Assembly: GCA_050084515.1 (NCBI GenBank)
Contig: CM114271.1
Span: forward strand, 64,418,001-64,482,000
DNA: 64,000 bases
Source: Blasia pusilla
Taxonomy: Eukaryota > Marchantiophyta > Marchantiopsida > Blasiales
Direction of reading: 5' to 3'
Position numbers and translations under genes: made by a program. Each line of letters starts with the position of its first letter. Position 1 is the first letter of the stretch. This document shows positions 21,501 to 30,960 of the stretch, piece after piece. The notes beneath the pieces were generated by a model. It was not told where the DNA came from and searched no databases. It saw nothing but the letters and a program-made list of their open reading frames with translations.

Positions 21501-22298
21501 GGCCTAGAGATTGTGCACCACGTGGTCCCATTGGGGGACGAGGAGTTGGAGTTGCCCGACAGGATGGTGGAGCACCCCGTGGAGGAGGTAGAGTCCTACC
21601 ACCTAGACGCGTGAGGCTAGGATGGCTGCTCAGATATATATCAGCTACAGGAGCAAATTGCCGCTATGGCATTGAGATTACCCGATGCCGGATCCGTGGC
21701 ATTGACATCATATGGAGCACCTAGAGATATGGAGGATCCTGGTTGGATGTGCGAGGTTGCCCAGATGGAGGCAACCGCAGTTGTGACGTGTTGAGTAGCG
21801 GCAGAGTTGGATCCACAGCAAGGGGAAGCAAGAAAACAGACTCAGTCTTTCACGTTGTCCGAGGCAATGAGGACCCCATCGATGGGTCCTAATCAGAGTT
21901 CCTTGAGAGTTGGTGATGTTGTTGGTGTGCAGGCACGGAGGGCGATAGGAGAAGCGAGTGCGACGACTCCTATTGTTGATACTCAAGAGGGGCATGTGTC
22001 GAGCACGTTGATGGGGGCGGTCACCATTGTGTACTGCGCTCCTTTATTTTCTGCTTCCGATGTTATGACGTTGGGGGGTACACCCGCCGAGGCATTTCGG
22101 CTAGCCACTACGCTATGTGAGGGTGGAGTTGGAGTTCCTGCATCAAGTTCAGAGGTGATTACAGAGGAGGTGATGGACCTACCCTTAGAGCGGATGCTCG
22201 GGCCGTCCACATCAGATTCATGGCAGGCTGTGGCTGCTAGGATGGCGGAGATGCCCGCTAGACCCACGCTAGAGCATGTCATGGCTTCTCCTGGTGTT
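21501..22298 (+). pseudogene. gag C-terminal / linker region of copy A
   Basis: From 21807 a frame of 174 codons reads through a low-complexity linker (DPQQGEARKQTQSFTLSEAM, then SSEVITEEVMDLPLERMLG) to a TAG at 22329, beyond which the protease follows in the same frame. No zinc knuckle was found here. Copy C has a candidate one at 61807-61845. The linker is rich in Ala, Ser, Thr and Glu, as is common between gag and protease in gypsy polyproteins. Function beyond that is unknown. Confidence 0.45.
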
Positions 22299-22769
22299 GT
22301 GTTGCTGGATAACCGAGGAGAGGTCTTCTAGTTGGTGAGTCTTGGAGGTAGAGCTTTTAGTCTGCAGTGCGTCTTGTTGGATTCAGGAGTGCAACCCCTA
22401 ATGTTGGGGAAAGCGCCATTCAAAGGATTGGGCTTGATGAGAGCGGATGTGGAGCGTTGTCCATTTCGGATACAGACATCCTTTGGTGGAGTGAGTACTA
22501 CATAGTTTATCACCCGACAGGAGGTCGTGGTGAGGATTCGCCCGGGACATCCTACAGATAAGTCCGTGGTGCGAGCCAAGGCGATAGTGACTGATGCAGA
22601 GTCCTACGACGTCTTGGTTGGTGGAGCAGTATTATACCCGATAGGGTTTTCCCTGGACTACTGGGAAGAGTCGGCATCCTACAGACCAGGATGGAAATCA
22701 AGTGATGGGCGCCTTAGCTCATTACCCGTTTGATTCACATGTGCACTGATCGAGCAACGGCCATGAGAG
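22299..22769 (+). pseudogene. Retropepsin-like aspartic protease domain of copy A
   Basis: In the frame continuing from gag the sequence reads FSLQCVLLDSGVQPLMLGK, with the catalytic Asp-Ser-Gly triplet at 22380-22388. About 80 residues on it reads YDVLVGGAVLYPIGFSLDYW, which fits the second half of a retropepsin fold (the ILG-like motif). Stops interrupt at 22329 (TAG), 22503 (TAG), 22731 (TGA) and 22764 (TGA). The domain would release gag, DNMT and pol proteins from the polyprotein. It lies just before the methyltransferase. The fold assignment is by motif spacing only. Confidence 0.6.
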
Positions 22770-23040
22770 ATGGCGACCTTAGCACCATTTAGCAGTGTCA
22801 TCACTTGGCCTAGTGATTTGATTGAGGGACATTTCCATGCAAAGGATACTCCCGTTTCGGAAATTTCTATGGAGAGGAGTGTTATGGTAGCCGCATCATT
22901 CTATGGAGAAGAGGTGGCGCTGTGGGGCTCGACTAAGGAGCTTCGAACCGCGTTCAAACCGCGTGGAGCTAGGCGTTTGCACCAGAGCATGACGGGTCTG
23001 AGGAACCCGAGGTAGCAGGGAGTGCTACGATGACACCCTT
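22770..23040 (+). pseudogene. Protease-DNMT linker with frameshift
   Basis: The frame continues from the protease to a TAG at 23013 and carries no known motif. A shift of reading frame occurs between about 22990 and 23040. In one frame this part reads as an acidic linker (EHDGSEEPEVAGSATM). After it the methyltransferase frame begins. Confidence 0.4.
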
Positions 23041-24051
23041 GGATACCACACCCATTGTGTGGTGTACCCGGAGGAGGGTATTCGAGTGTTAGATCTCTTT
23101 GGAGGGATTAGCACCGGATTAGCTGTTGTTTTGCAGGCAGGAGTGCGAGTGCAGCAGTACCTGTATGTGGAGAGTGATGATGTTGAGAGGCGTGTCTCAC
23201 TACGACATGTGGCGTAGTTACGCCTACATTTTCTCGACTTATTGTCTGCGTGCGCGGTACAGGAGTACCAGAGTTCCCTACCGAGGGATATTTCGTTGCT
23301 GAGGGCGTAGGACTTTAACCGGTTAGGCACCATTGATTTGGTCATTTCTGGTTGGCCATGTCAAGGCTGATCGAGTGTTGGACGAGGCAGCGGGTTGGAT
23401 GACACTCGGTCCAGGTTATTTTGGGAGATGTTGAGGATCTTACGGCAGTTGCAAGAGCACCAATCTCGTTCTCCAGGCTACATTCTGGAGAATGTGCCGA
23501 TCTTAGGAGACTCGAGGTCACAGGTGTTGACGAGTGCTCATTAGGTGCGTGTCTCGATCAGCCTAGCAGTGTTCTTGGAGGCGGCGAGTGTAGGTTCTAC
23601 AGCCCATCGCTCGCGTGTATGGTGGACCAACTTGGTGTCCCATGCGGTGTAACGGAGGGCGTATGCGAGAGTGTAGCGCCCCTCCCATTTGTTAGTGGAT
23701 TCCATTCTAGATGTAGGTCGTCGCTCATAGGTAGTGAGGAACGATGATTGACCACCGTTGACTGTGGTCAACAGGGTAGGCAAGCTGCGAGCAGCCTTTC
23801 CCACATTTGTGAGTTTTCCCGCTTCCTATGCATACAAGGAGGCCGGTCCTGGCTTGGTTTGGGATGACCACGTTTAGAGGTTGGTGGAGCCCAACGCCGA
23901 CGAGAGAGAGCAGGCGATGGGATTTACCACATGAGTGATGGCAGTACCGTCAGTATCAAAGGCATCACGACGCCATGTCGTGGGTCAGGCGATGGACCTG
24001 AACTGCTTGACATGGATCTTCACCTTGGGAGTGGTTGAGTAGCATTGGATG
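23041..24051 (+). pseudogene. Cytosine-5 DNA methyltransferase domain (DNMT3-like) in copy A
   Basis: One frame holds the conserved motifs of C5 methyltransferases in the right order. Motif I is VLDLFGGISTGL (23086-23121, AdoMet binding) and motif II YLYVESDD (23158-23181). Motif IV is DLVISGWPCQG (23335-23367) with the catalytic Cys codon at 23359-23361, and motif VI is ENV (23488-23496). Motif VIII is AHRSRVWWTNL (23602-23634). A motif IX-X region reads DEREQAMGF, then ASRRHVVGQAMDLNCL (about 23962-24009). The AHR-R-WWTNL signature and compact spacing resemble DNMT3/DRM-type enzymes. Motif order is I to X, so it is not circularly permuted like DRM. There are no frameshifts but eleven in-frame stops (TAG, TGA and one TAA), so it is dead. 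It would methylate cytosine in DNA, perhaps the element's own cDNA or its target chromatin. Confidence 0.85.
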
Positions 24052-24454
24052 AGATCGCAACAGATCATAGCAGTTGCGTTGGTGAGCCCCATGCCTACAG
24101 AGACGGTGGAGGCAATGGCTGGGGGAGAGACCCGAGGAGATCGACACACCAGGGGGGATCGAGAGAGACACCCTTGGACTTTTTGAGATGTTTTGGAGGT
24201 ACGCCAAGAGTTGATAGCCACAACATCGAGCGTGGTTCAGGGCACTACATATGGAGGAGATCAGAGTTTGTAGTTGGTTGAAGGAGAGCGGTTGAGTGTT
24301 GTTGTTCGAGACGGGGTTGCACCATAGCAACCATCGATATCCGCGTCGGAGAGTCCTACCGTAGTCACGATGGAGACCTGGGAGCCAAATAAGGGCCCTA
24401 AGTTGACAATAGGAGAGCGGCGCCGAATACATCAATTCCTCAGGAGTTATAGGA
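24052..24454 (+). pseudogene. DNMT-RT linker of copy A
   Basis: The methyltransferase frame continues without shift through a variable linker (TYGGDQSL, VETW-type segments) with stops at 24184, 24274 and 24325. It reaches GERRRIHQFLRSYR immediately before the solo LTR. Across the LTR and one target duplication the same frame resumes as CFSFSMEDLGTLKG, the usual lead-in to a gypsy RT. Copy B has the segment matching 24319-24415 at 48423-48516. This continuity shows that DNMT and RT belonged to one polyprotein. Confidence 0.75.
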
Positions 24455-25455
24455 TGTCGCACCCCTACTCTCCTTGAACGTCAATATGTAGTGTTGCGGA
24501 AGCGTACGTTTAGTAGGTCACGATCTCATCGCCGATCTGCACCCAAACGCGCACTCTCGTTAGTTGGGTCTGGGCCAACCAGCGTTCCAACCCACCAAGT
24601 TCTCAACTCGGCGTCTCATCAAGCTCAACCTTCCTTAATTCCTATTTTCCAACACATGGCAAGTCCTTCAAGAATTAGAACAGACTTCCTGGTTAGTCCA
24701 GGGATCCGAAACGGCCCTTGCGCGCCTAGCAATCCCAAATATTCAACGGACCTCGTGTGAGTTCCAAACCGAGACCCAAGTAATTGAGTCGCGGGGTGAA
24801 ATCCAAGAGGGATGTCTAAAATCTCCTCAATAGATTTGGTGGAGGTTTTCCAACCCAACCCCAAAACTCGCGTTCCGTTCCATGCCCTTGAGCCGCCCCG
24901 TGGCGCCCAAAGTGGGGTTCGGGTTCCAAGCACTCTTGGAGACCTTCCCCCTTACTAGTACTTCTGGGGTTCTCCAATAACGCCCCCCTTGGAAAAGGAG
25001 GGTCGGGCCCTTCATTGTGGCCCTCAACCAGACTCCACTTACAGTCGTTTCCGGGTTGTTTTTCACCCCTGCTTATGCGATTGCAAAGATATTTAGTGCG
25101 TTTGAACCGGCTTTCCATAAGCCTTCCAACGCACCCTTATTTCATCCAAACGCATCTTGGCGTTAAAAGTTATGGTTAAAAATACACTCGGAAACTCTCA
25201 AACGCTAGTGGCATTCCAAATCCAGATTCTTCCTTTTGGCAACCCACTTTCTAGACTCGACTTCTTTCAAGTCTCATTCCGCGTTTGGTCCAAGTTTCTT
25301 GGTCACGACCACAACATCTGAAACGCGAAGCCTCGCTCGCGTCTCGTCTCTTGTCTCCTCTTCGAGACTACTCCAACGCGCAAACCATCTTAGCGTGAGC
25401 CCGCTAATGTTGCGATGTTCCGCTTGGCACTCGTTTGGTCATAAGGGTCACGACA
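24455..25455 (+). mobile_element. Solo LTR (1001 bp) nested in copy A, TSD TAGGA
   Basis: The insert begins TGTCGCACCC and ends GGGTCACGACA, near-perfect inverted ends of the LTR type (TG...CA). It is flanked by TAGGA at 24450-24454 and again at 25456-25460, a 5-bp target-site duplication. Removing the LTR and one duplicate restores the reading frame of the host polyprotein. The same LTR, on the minus strand, precedes gag in copy C (63250 to beyond 64000). So the solo LTR comes from the same element family, inserted in the same orientation as copy A, and then lost its interior by LTR-LTR recombination. Confidence 0.9.
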
Positions 25456-25460
25456 TAGGA

Positions 25461-26195
25461 GCTGCTTTTCATTTAGCATGGAGGATTTGGGTACACTGAA
25501 GGGACTGGGGATCCGCACTGAGTTGTCGAGTGATACGCCCATCTTCCGACGACCCTACAAGCACAGTGATATGGAGAGGGCTCTGATTCACATTAGGAGC
25601 CGGGACTTGGTTGGAGCGGGACTAGTGGAGATGTCGCATGGAGAGTATGCATCTGCCTTTGTCATGCCCGCCAAGAAGGATGTGCATGGCAACTGGACGG
25701 ATAGGCGGATGTGTGGGGATTACCGACCTATCAATTGGCAGACAAAGTCCGACAAGTATGCCATGCCCAGCCTTGAGGAGATCTTTGATGCGATTGGTCA
25801 TGCAAAAGTTTTCAATTCATTGGATTTGCGAGCCGGATACCATCAGCTGCCTATCAGATTGGAGGACAGGCAAAAGATGGCATTTTGGGATTCCTCACGG
25901 GAAGGATTGTTTGTACCAGTGGCGGTTCTTACCATTTGGGTTAAAGAATGCCCCAGATGAGTTTCAGAGGGTCATGGATAGGATCTTGGCTAGTGTGGAT
26001 TTTGCTAGGTGTTATATTGATGACATCGTAGTCTTTAGTGCCACGGTTGAGGAGCATGAGCGACATCTAGAGGAGGTGTTTCGAAGATTGCAATTACATG
26101 GGCTGAAGCTACATCTAGGCAAGTGCAAGTTCTTCTACGACCAGATTGAGTACTTGGGTCATACGATATACCGAGGGGGCCTTGGTGTTCAGTAG
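25461..26195 (+). pseudogene. Ty3/gypsy reverse transcriptase domain of copy A
   Basis: Frame one (25461-about 25908) carries the fingers, with MCGDYRPINWQTKSDKYAMP and motif A as FNSLDLRAGYHQLPI (catalytic Asp codon 25823-25825). A one-base shift near 25908 moves to a second frame with LPFGLKNAPDEFQRVMD and the catalytic CYIDDIVVFS (YIDD at 26013-26024), then LHLGKCKFFYDQIEYLGH. A TAG at 26193 follows GVQ. All polymerase catalytic Asp residues are still encoded; only the frameshift and stops kill it. Copy B preserves only the last ~100 bp. Confidence 0.9.
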
Positions 26196-26922
26196 AAAAA
26201 GGTAGAGGCTATCTCACGCATTCCACGCCCTACACATGTGAGCCGTGTTTACGCATTCATGGGATTGGCAAACTTCTATCGGCAGTACGTGAAGGGATTT
26301 TTTTCGATTGCGACGCCGCTGACCTTGCTCACCAAGGTGGATCACAAGTGGCATTGGGGGGATGAGTAGGAGCGAGCATTTCAATTGCTCAAGGACAAGT
26401 TGATGTTCGCGCCCATCTTGAGGAGACCGATCAGCAGACTTCCTTTCCAATTGCATACAGATTGGAGCATGTTGGGGCTTGGAGCGGTGCTCACCCAGCA
26501 TGATGATGAGGGTAGAGAGTTCGTGGTGGCTTACGCTAGCCGCTCGAACAATGCTGCAGAGGCAAAGTACAGCTCGTATGAGGGTGAGTGCTTGGCTACA
26601 ATGTGGGCTATTGCGCATTTCAGGTGTTACTTATTCGAAACCCTTTACCATCATCACTGATCATCAACCACTAAAGTGGTTGATGGAGTCCGACAAGCTT
26701 ACATGGAAGCTTGCGAGATGGGCTTTGTTGTTGCAGGAGTATGATTTTCAGGTGGTACATAGACCTAGGACGCTCAACCAAAATGCAGATGGGTTGAGTT
26801 GTAACCCATGCTTGAGTCAACGAGATGCGATTGGAGCTCAATGGCATGGAGAGAGTGATGAGGAGTCAGTGCCAGGATGGCACGCGTCAGCCTATTTAGG
26901 CATGTTGGCTATGGAGAGCTAG
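26196..26922 (+). pseudogene. RNase H domain of copy A
   Basis: After the tether (YAFMGLANFYRQYVKGF) the RNase H part reads LPFQLHTDWSMLGLGAVLTQ, where gypsy RNase H has its first catalytic Asp in a TDAS-type motif. It continues as YASRSNNAAEAKYSSYEGEC with the second acidic residue in the YEGE stretch. A shift near 26632 leads to IITDHQPLKWLMESDKLTWK (third catalytic Asp in TDHQ). A TAG at 26367 interrupts. It would remove RNA from the cDNA hybrid. Copy B has the same domain at about 48890-49220. Confidence 0.85.
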
Positions 26923-28090
26923 AGTGTGGAGACTTCGATGGCGAGGTCTAGCGGAGATTCCTTGGATCCCGAGGCTAGTGAGGAGGCGATAGATGACCGA
27001 GATATTCATGATGATGGAGTAGTCTTGGAGTACCTTCGTATTGGTAGCCTTGCGAGCACCGTGGGTTCTAGAGAGCAGGATCAGATCCTACAATGGGCCA
27101 GACGGTTCCGTTGGGAGGGGACACATGTTTTGAGGGTTTGGGAGGATGGCAGAGTATGCGTAGTGCTGCATCCTTCGCAGAGAGCACAACTAGTGCAGCA
27201 TGCCCAGGAGGAGTTGGGTCACTTTGGAATGAAGCGGACATAGAGATTGCTTTAGATTCAATATTGGTGGCGAGGCCAGCAGAGTGACGTTCAACAATTT
27301 GTTGCCAGGTGCATGGTGTGTGATCGGGTCCGAGCATCGTTCAATGCTCCCACTCCACAGTTGCATCCATTATTGATCATGGGCTTAGGGTATAGATGGA
27401 GTTTGGATTTTGCAGGACCTTTGCCTTTGACGGAGCGTCATAGTCGTTATGTGTTGATGATGGTCGAGCACTTCTCAAAGTGGATCGAGTTCGTTGCATT
27501 GCTTGACAAAGCGAGTGAGGGAGTAATTTATGCCTTCCTTGACAGAGTGTTGAGTCATTATGGCGCACCGGCTGAGGTGCTGACATACCAGGGTACCAAG
27601 TTTCGCGGTGAGTTCCAGGCCTTGTGTGATCAGGCGCTGATGGACCATCGCACGACTTTGCAAGATCATCCCGAGGCTGATGGATTAGCGGAGAGAGTTG
27701 TGCAGACGGTGAAGAGGGGTTTACGCAAGTATGGCTTGTAGAGAGTTCACGTAGGAGATTGGGACCTCCAGTTGCCTTGGTTGGCGATGGGATACAGATC
27801 CAGCAGGCAGGCATCCTTAGCGTCTTTTTCACTTTATGGTCGAGAGCCAGATTTACCTACGACCATTCGTCGAGATGTTGGTGAGGTGATGGACCTTGAT
27901 GACCCAGACGTATGGATGCAAGTGTGTTCTCAAAGAGCTGAGTTGTTTTGGAGAGTGATGCCCATGGCGTTCGAGAACTTGGCGATTGCGTAGCATCGGG
28001 ATACGTTGAGGTATGCAACTATTCGGGGTGGTGGTTATCGACCAACTATCCGGAGGTTTCATCTGGGAGATTATGTCTACTTGTAGCACA
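26923..28090 (+). pseudogene. Integrase of copy A (H2C2 zinc finger and rve core)
   Basis: The N-terminal zinc finger is HAQEELGHFGMKRT, then RCMVCDRVRA (His pair and Cys pair, 27200-27335), broken by TAG at 27241 and 27253. The core reads RWSLDFAGPLPL (first catalytic Asp, near 27405), then VLTYQGTKF near 27580, where the usual second Asp is Tyr, and ADGLAERVVQTVKRGLRKYG with the Glu near 27690. Beyond TAG 27739 the frame goes on to a C-terminal part (SLYGREPDLPTT) and HLGDYVYL, typical of gypsy integrase C-termini, with TAG at 27991 and 28084. The Tyr change alone would abolish strand transfer. Confidence 0.85.
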
Positions 28091-28431
28091 TGGCACCGAC
28101 AATGTTAGATGTGACTACATGGCGCACTATCTTGAGAGTGCGTGACGTTTTGCCATCCGGTGTTCTCTTGCTGGAGGGACGCAATGGTATGGTATGGAAG
28201 GACCATGTGCGTAATTGTGTGCCATGTCACCTTCCTAACATTGATGGTAAAGTAGATTCAAGCTTAGCAGTAGTTCCTACATGCTTGCGTTGTATGTTGT
28301 GTGGTTCTGGCGGTGGTGCGGCCACGATGCTAGTCTGTGATGGATCTTTGAGAGGTTGGCATGTGGCATATTTGACGCCACCTCTCACTAGGGTTCTTAG
28401 GGGACGATGGATGTGTCCCAGATGTACATAG
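28090..28431 (+). pseudogene. C-terminal tail with PHD-like zinc finger (copy A)
   Basis: The frame joins directly to the integrase C-terminus across TAG 28084 and ends at TAG 28429. After a basic linker (NGMVWKDHVRNCVPCHLPNI) come CMLC (28291-28302), then TMLVCDGSLRGWHVAY and RGRWMCPRC (about 28403-28428). The order Cys-x2-Cys, x11, Cys-Asp-Gly, x-Gly-Trp-His and Trp-x-Cys-x2-Cys is the PHD-finger pattern. In copy A one Cys position is Ser (CDGS) and one after His is Tyr. Copy B keeps Cys at the first of these (CDGC, about 50753-50764). PHD fingers usually read histone H3 tails. Here it may direct integration or bind the methyltransferase. The function is inferred. Confidence 0.7.
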
Positions 28432-28800
28432 AGGAGACACTAGGTAGGTTTTGATTCTGACTTTTTCTGTGACATGGATGATAGGAAGGCGACTAATGAT
28501 GGGGCCACATGAGCACCCGGCCTTTCTGCTCTTAGCGTCCTAGAGATGTATGTTGTGGTAGGGATAGATGGCTATTTGGAGTTAGAGGGACCTAACCACC
28601 AGCTAGGGGGGCGATTGGAGATATTTTGGTACTTCTCGCCTCTGTGTTTGGATGCCATGAGTTAGCATGGGATTGTGCGTGTTTGTGTGTGTGTTTGGTG
28701 ACAACGATGTATGTTGTGTAGTGATATGTATACGCACGAAAATTGAGAGTTTGGAACAACAGGTATGAGAACATCATTATTATTAGGCTCATCTACTAAG
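28432..28800 (+). other. 3' UTR / end of copy A
   Basis: The sequence matches copy B (50850-51050) as far as about GGACCTAACCA (28587-28597), and more weakly to the ATGCCATGAGTTAG region. A G-rich tract (28605-28613) fits a polypurine tract and would put the 3' LTR start near 28616. No sequence downstream resembles the family LTR. Confidence 0.35.
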
Positions 28801-30960
28801 TCCACTCTTTCAATGTTCAAAGATTGTGGAGGAAAATTCCTCATAGGTTTACAAGACTCAATGAAATAATTCTGAATTTCTACTAGTGCGACAATCTGAG
28901 GGTCGTAGGTTGTGTTAGCAGAAGTGTTGGGTAGATTTGCTTGGATTGAAGTTCTCAGTTGTTGCTCTTCATTGTGCTCTTTAATCTAGTGTTTCATTAC
29001 ATCATCATCTTTGTCTCTTCCAAGCCCCTTGGAGCCAAATTTTTTGTGTCGCCGATACAAGTCCCTTGGAGCCAAATCATCTTGTGCCTACCTTTAGTGC
29101 CATAAATTTGAGATAGTACATCCACATCCTCTAGGTCCTCATCTTGCATGTTGAGGTTATCTTCATGATAACCATCATGGTTTCTTGCATGTAAGTTAGA
29201 CTCACTACCATCTTCTACAACCCTTCTAGCTTATTCTTGTCCATACCTTTGAGAAAAGTATTGCTCTTACAACAATGCTTATCTTGATTTCCACAAAACA
29301 TCTTTATCTCCAAATTTTGAGTTTGTGTAGATGTACACCAAATCTCTGGCACGCTCCTTGGTCAATTTATTCCTATGCTTGTTGTTTGATAAAGCCATAA
29401 TAACTCAAATTTCTCTCTGTTGAAGAGGAAGAAACCACTTGTGCTATTATATATGGACTTAGCCACGGAGCAAAATGTTGGTGCACCTTGACCGTGCATG
29501 CTCCACCAATTAGAGAGGCTAAGTGAATCAAAAACTTAGCCACAAATAGTTTCTGATGGTTCACAATGTTGCCTAACTCTCGTAAATAAGTACCTACATA
29601 AGAATTAGCCTCGGTGACATTGATGCCATCCATCCCCTTTGCATAAAGTTTCAGATATTGTTTGAAATCTCTCATATACTCAGCATTTCAAGTGGTGCCT
29701 TGAACACTATCAAGAAGATTGTAAGAGGCGAGAATGTAGCCAATTGCATATAACCTCTTGTGGATAAGTGCCCACCGCCTAGAAATAACATCAACCATTT
29801 CCATAACTCTAGACATTATCACAAAAGAACCGCGATGCCTTCCACCCATATCAGGCCATGGAGTTATAAGAAAAGAATATGTCTCTTCCATTATTTCAAA
29901 TATACGATAATAAATACACCATTTCATTGCTTTATGACCATCACACTCTCTCAACAAAATAATAGTTGGCACAGCCGTAGCAAACAACTCCTCACTTTCT
30001 ATCCAAAAATCGTGATCGGCCATAATAGTATAAATCTCTCATACCTTCTCCCTTTGCCTCGCATCCCTCTTATTGAAATACTCCCTAAAAGAATTTGTGG
30101 CAACCATGGCATGGAACGCCTCCCTCAATTCTAAGACATTTTCCAACTTGAGAAAGTTTGTTGCAAAGCGTGTGTTTGCAAGAAGCAACAATCGTCTCTT
30201 CACTTGATTGGTTTCCATGAATTTGGCCATCACCAAAGCTCTAGTCTTCACAAATATTACCATCTCGTAAGCTTGTGCAAAAATCCTATCCATCCAAGGT
30301 TATTTACCACTTTCTTTGCATACTAAATCAAGAATATATGATACACATCCATCCCAAAGAATATGAGGAAACTTTGCTTCAATAATTTTTCATGACCAAG
30401 ATGTTCACTAAAGATTCACACTGATCCTTACATTGGTCCAAGATTCTATGATGATCGTAGCCCCCAAATGCAAATTATCCAATATGCCATCCATTTTTTT
30501 CTTCACCTTCCCCATATGTTTGTGACGTAGATCGATGCGCAACGAATTGTAACTAGGACCCTTGTTGCCAACATTTCTTGTTTGAAAGAATCTTGTTGAA
30601 TTATGGCATTCCACATTCAGAGAAACAATTTGCCCACATGTTATTTGTAACTTCTATTCCATTGATGTTGAAAGAATCCCTCAAATCGGCGTGCTTCTTC
30701 CCAACATTATTAGTCCCTCGATTCAGCCCAAAAACTCCTTCGCATTCCTTGAGACTATCACACGGTGGCATATCCGCAACCCCCATCATCATTTGACACA
30801 ACATAAATATTATTTCCTATATGTTGCGAACCTATTTGTAGTGGCCACGTCTCCTCCTCTTTACTCAAGGGTTTTTCTTCCCTTCTTTGTCCATTTTCCA
30901 GAGGTACCCTGTTTTGGAAATTCCGTTGTATATTAGGAGGGACCTTCACACATAATGTCG
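28801..30960 (-). pseudogene. Broken hAT-superfamily transposase
   Basis: Read on the minus strand, fragments lie in protein order over ~2 kb. PSYNSLRIDLRHKHMGKVKK (within 30614-30408) fits the DUF659 part, followed by GATIIIESWTN. Next, TNQVKRRLLLLANTRFATNF (within 30293-30039) matches the conserved (T/A)RFAT block of plant hAT proteins. KRLYAIGYILASYNLL lies in 30023-29688. Near 29440-29330 are QVVSSSSTERNLSYYGFIK and, one frame away, NKLTKERARDLVYIYTNS, which is the C-terminal dimerisation motif. Several frameshifts and stops separate them. Terminal inverted repeats and 8-bp duplications were not located. It is inactive. Confidence 0.7.

Larger units (their letters stand above)
19942..28616 (+). 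mobile_element. Ty3/gypsy element copy A with DNMT and PHD domains
   Basis: Domain order on the plus strand is leader, gag, protease, cytosine-5 DNA methyltransferase, RT, RNase H, H2C2-type integrase, PHD-like finger. RT before integrase places it in Ty3/gypsy. A G-rich tract at 28605-28613 after the last stop may be the polypurine tract. The frame is largely continuous from 21807 to about 22990, from 23041 to the solo LTR at 24455, and from 25461 to about 25908. It is broken by many stop codons and a few one-base shifts, so the copy is dead. Its own flanking LTRs could not be identified. Copies B (48380-51030) and C (61740-64000) are relatives. Confidence 0.9.

Noticed and set aside
23965-24462. 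Minus-strand frame with Cys/His-rich peptide, reminiscent of a zinc knuckle
   Set aside because: It lies antisense to the continuous DNMT-RT linker frame, which has clear domain support, so it is a shadow frame.
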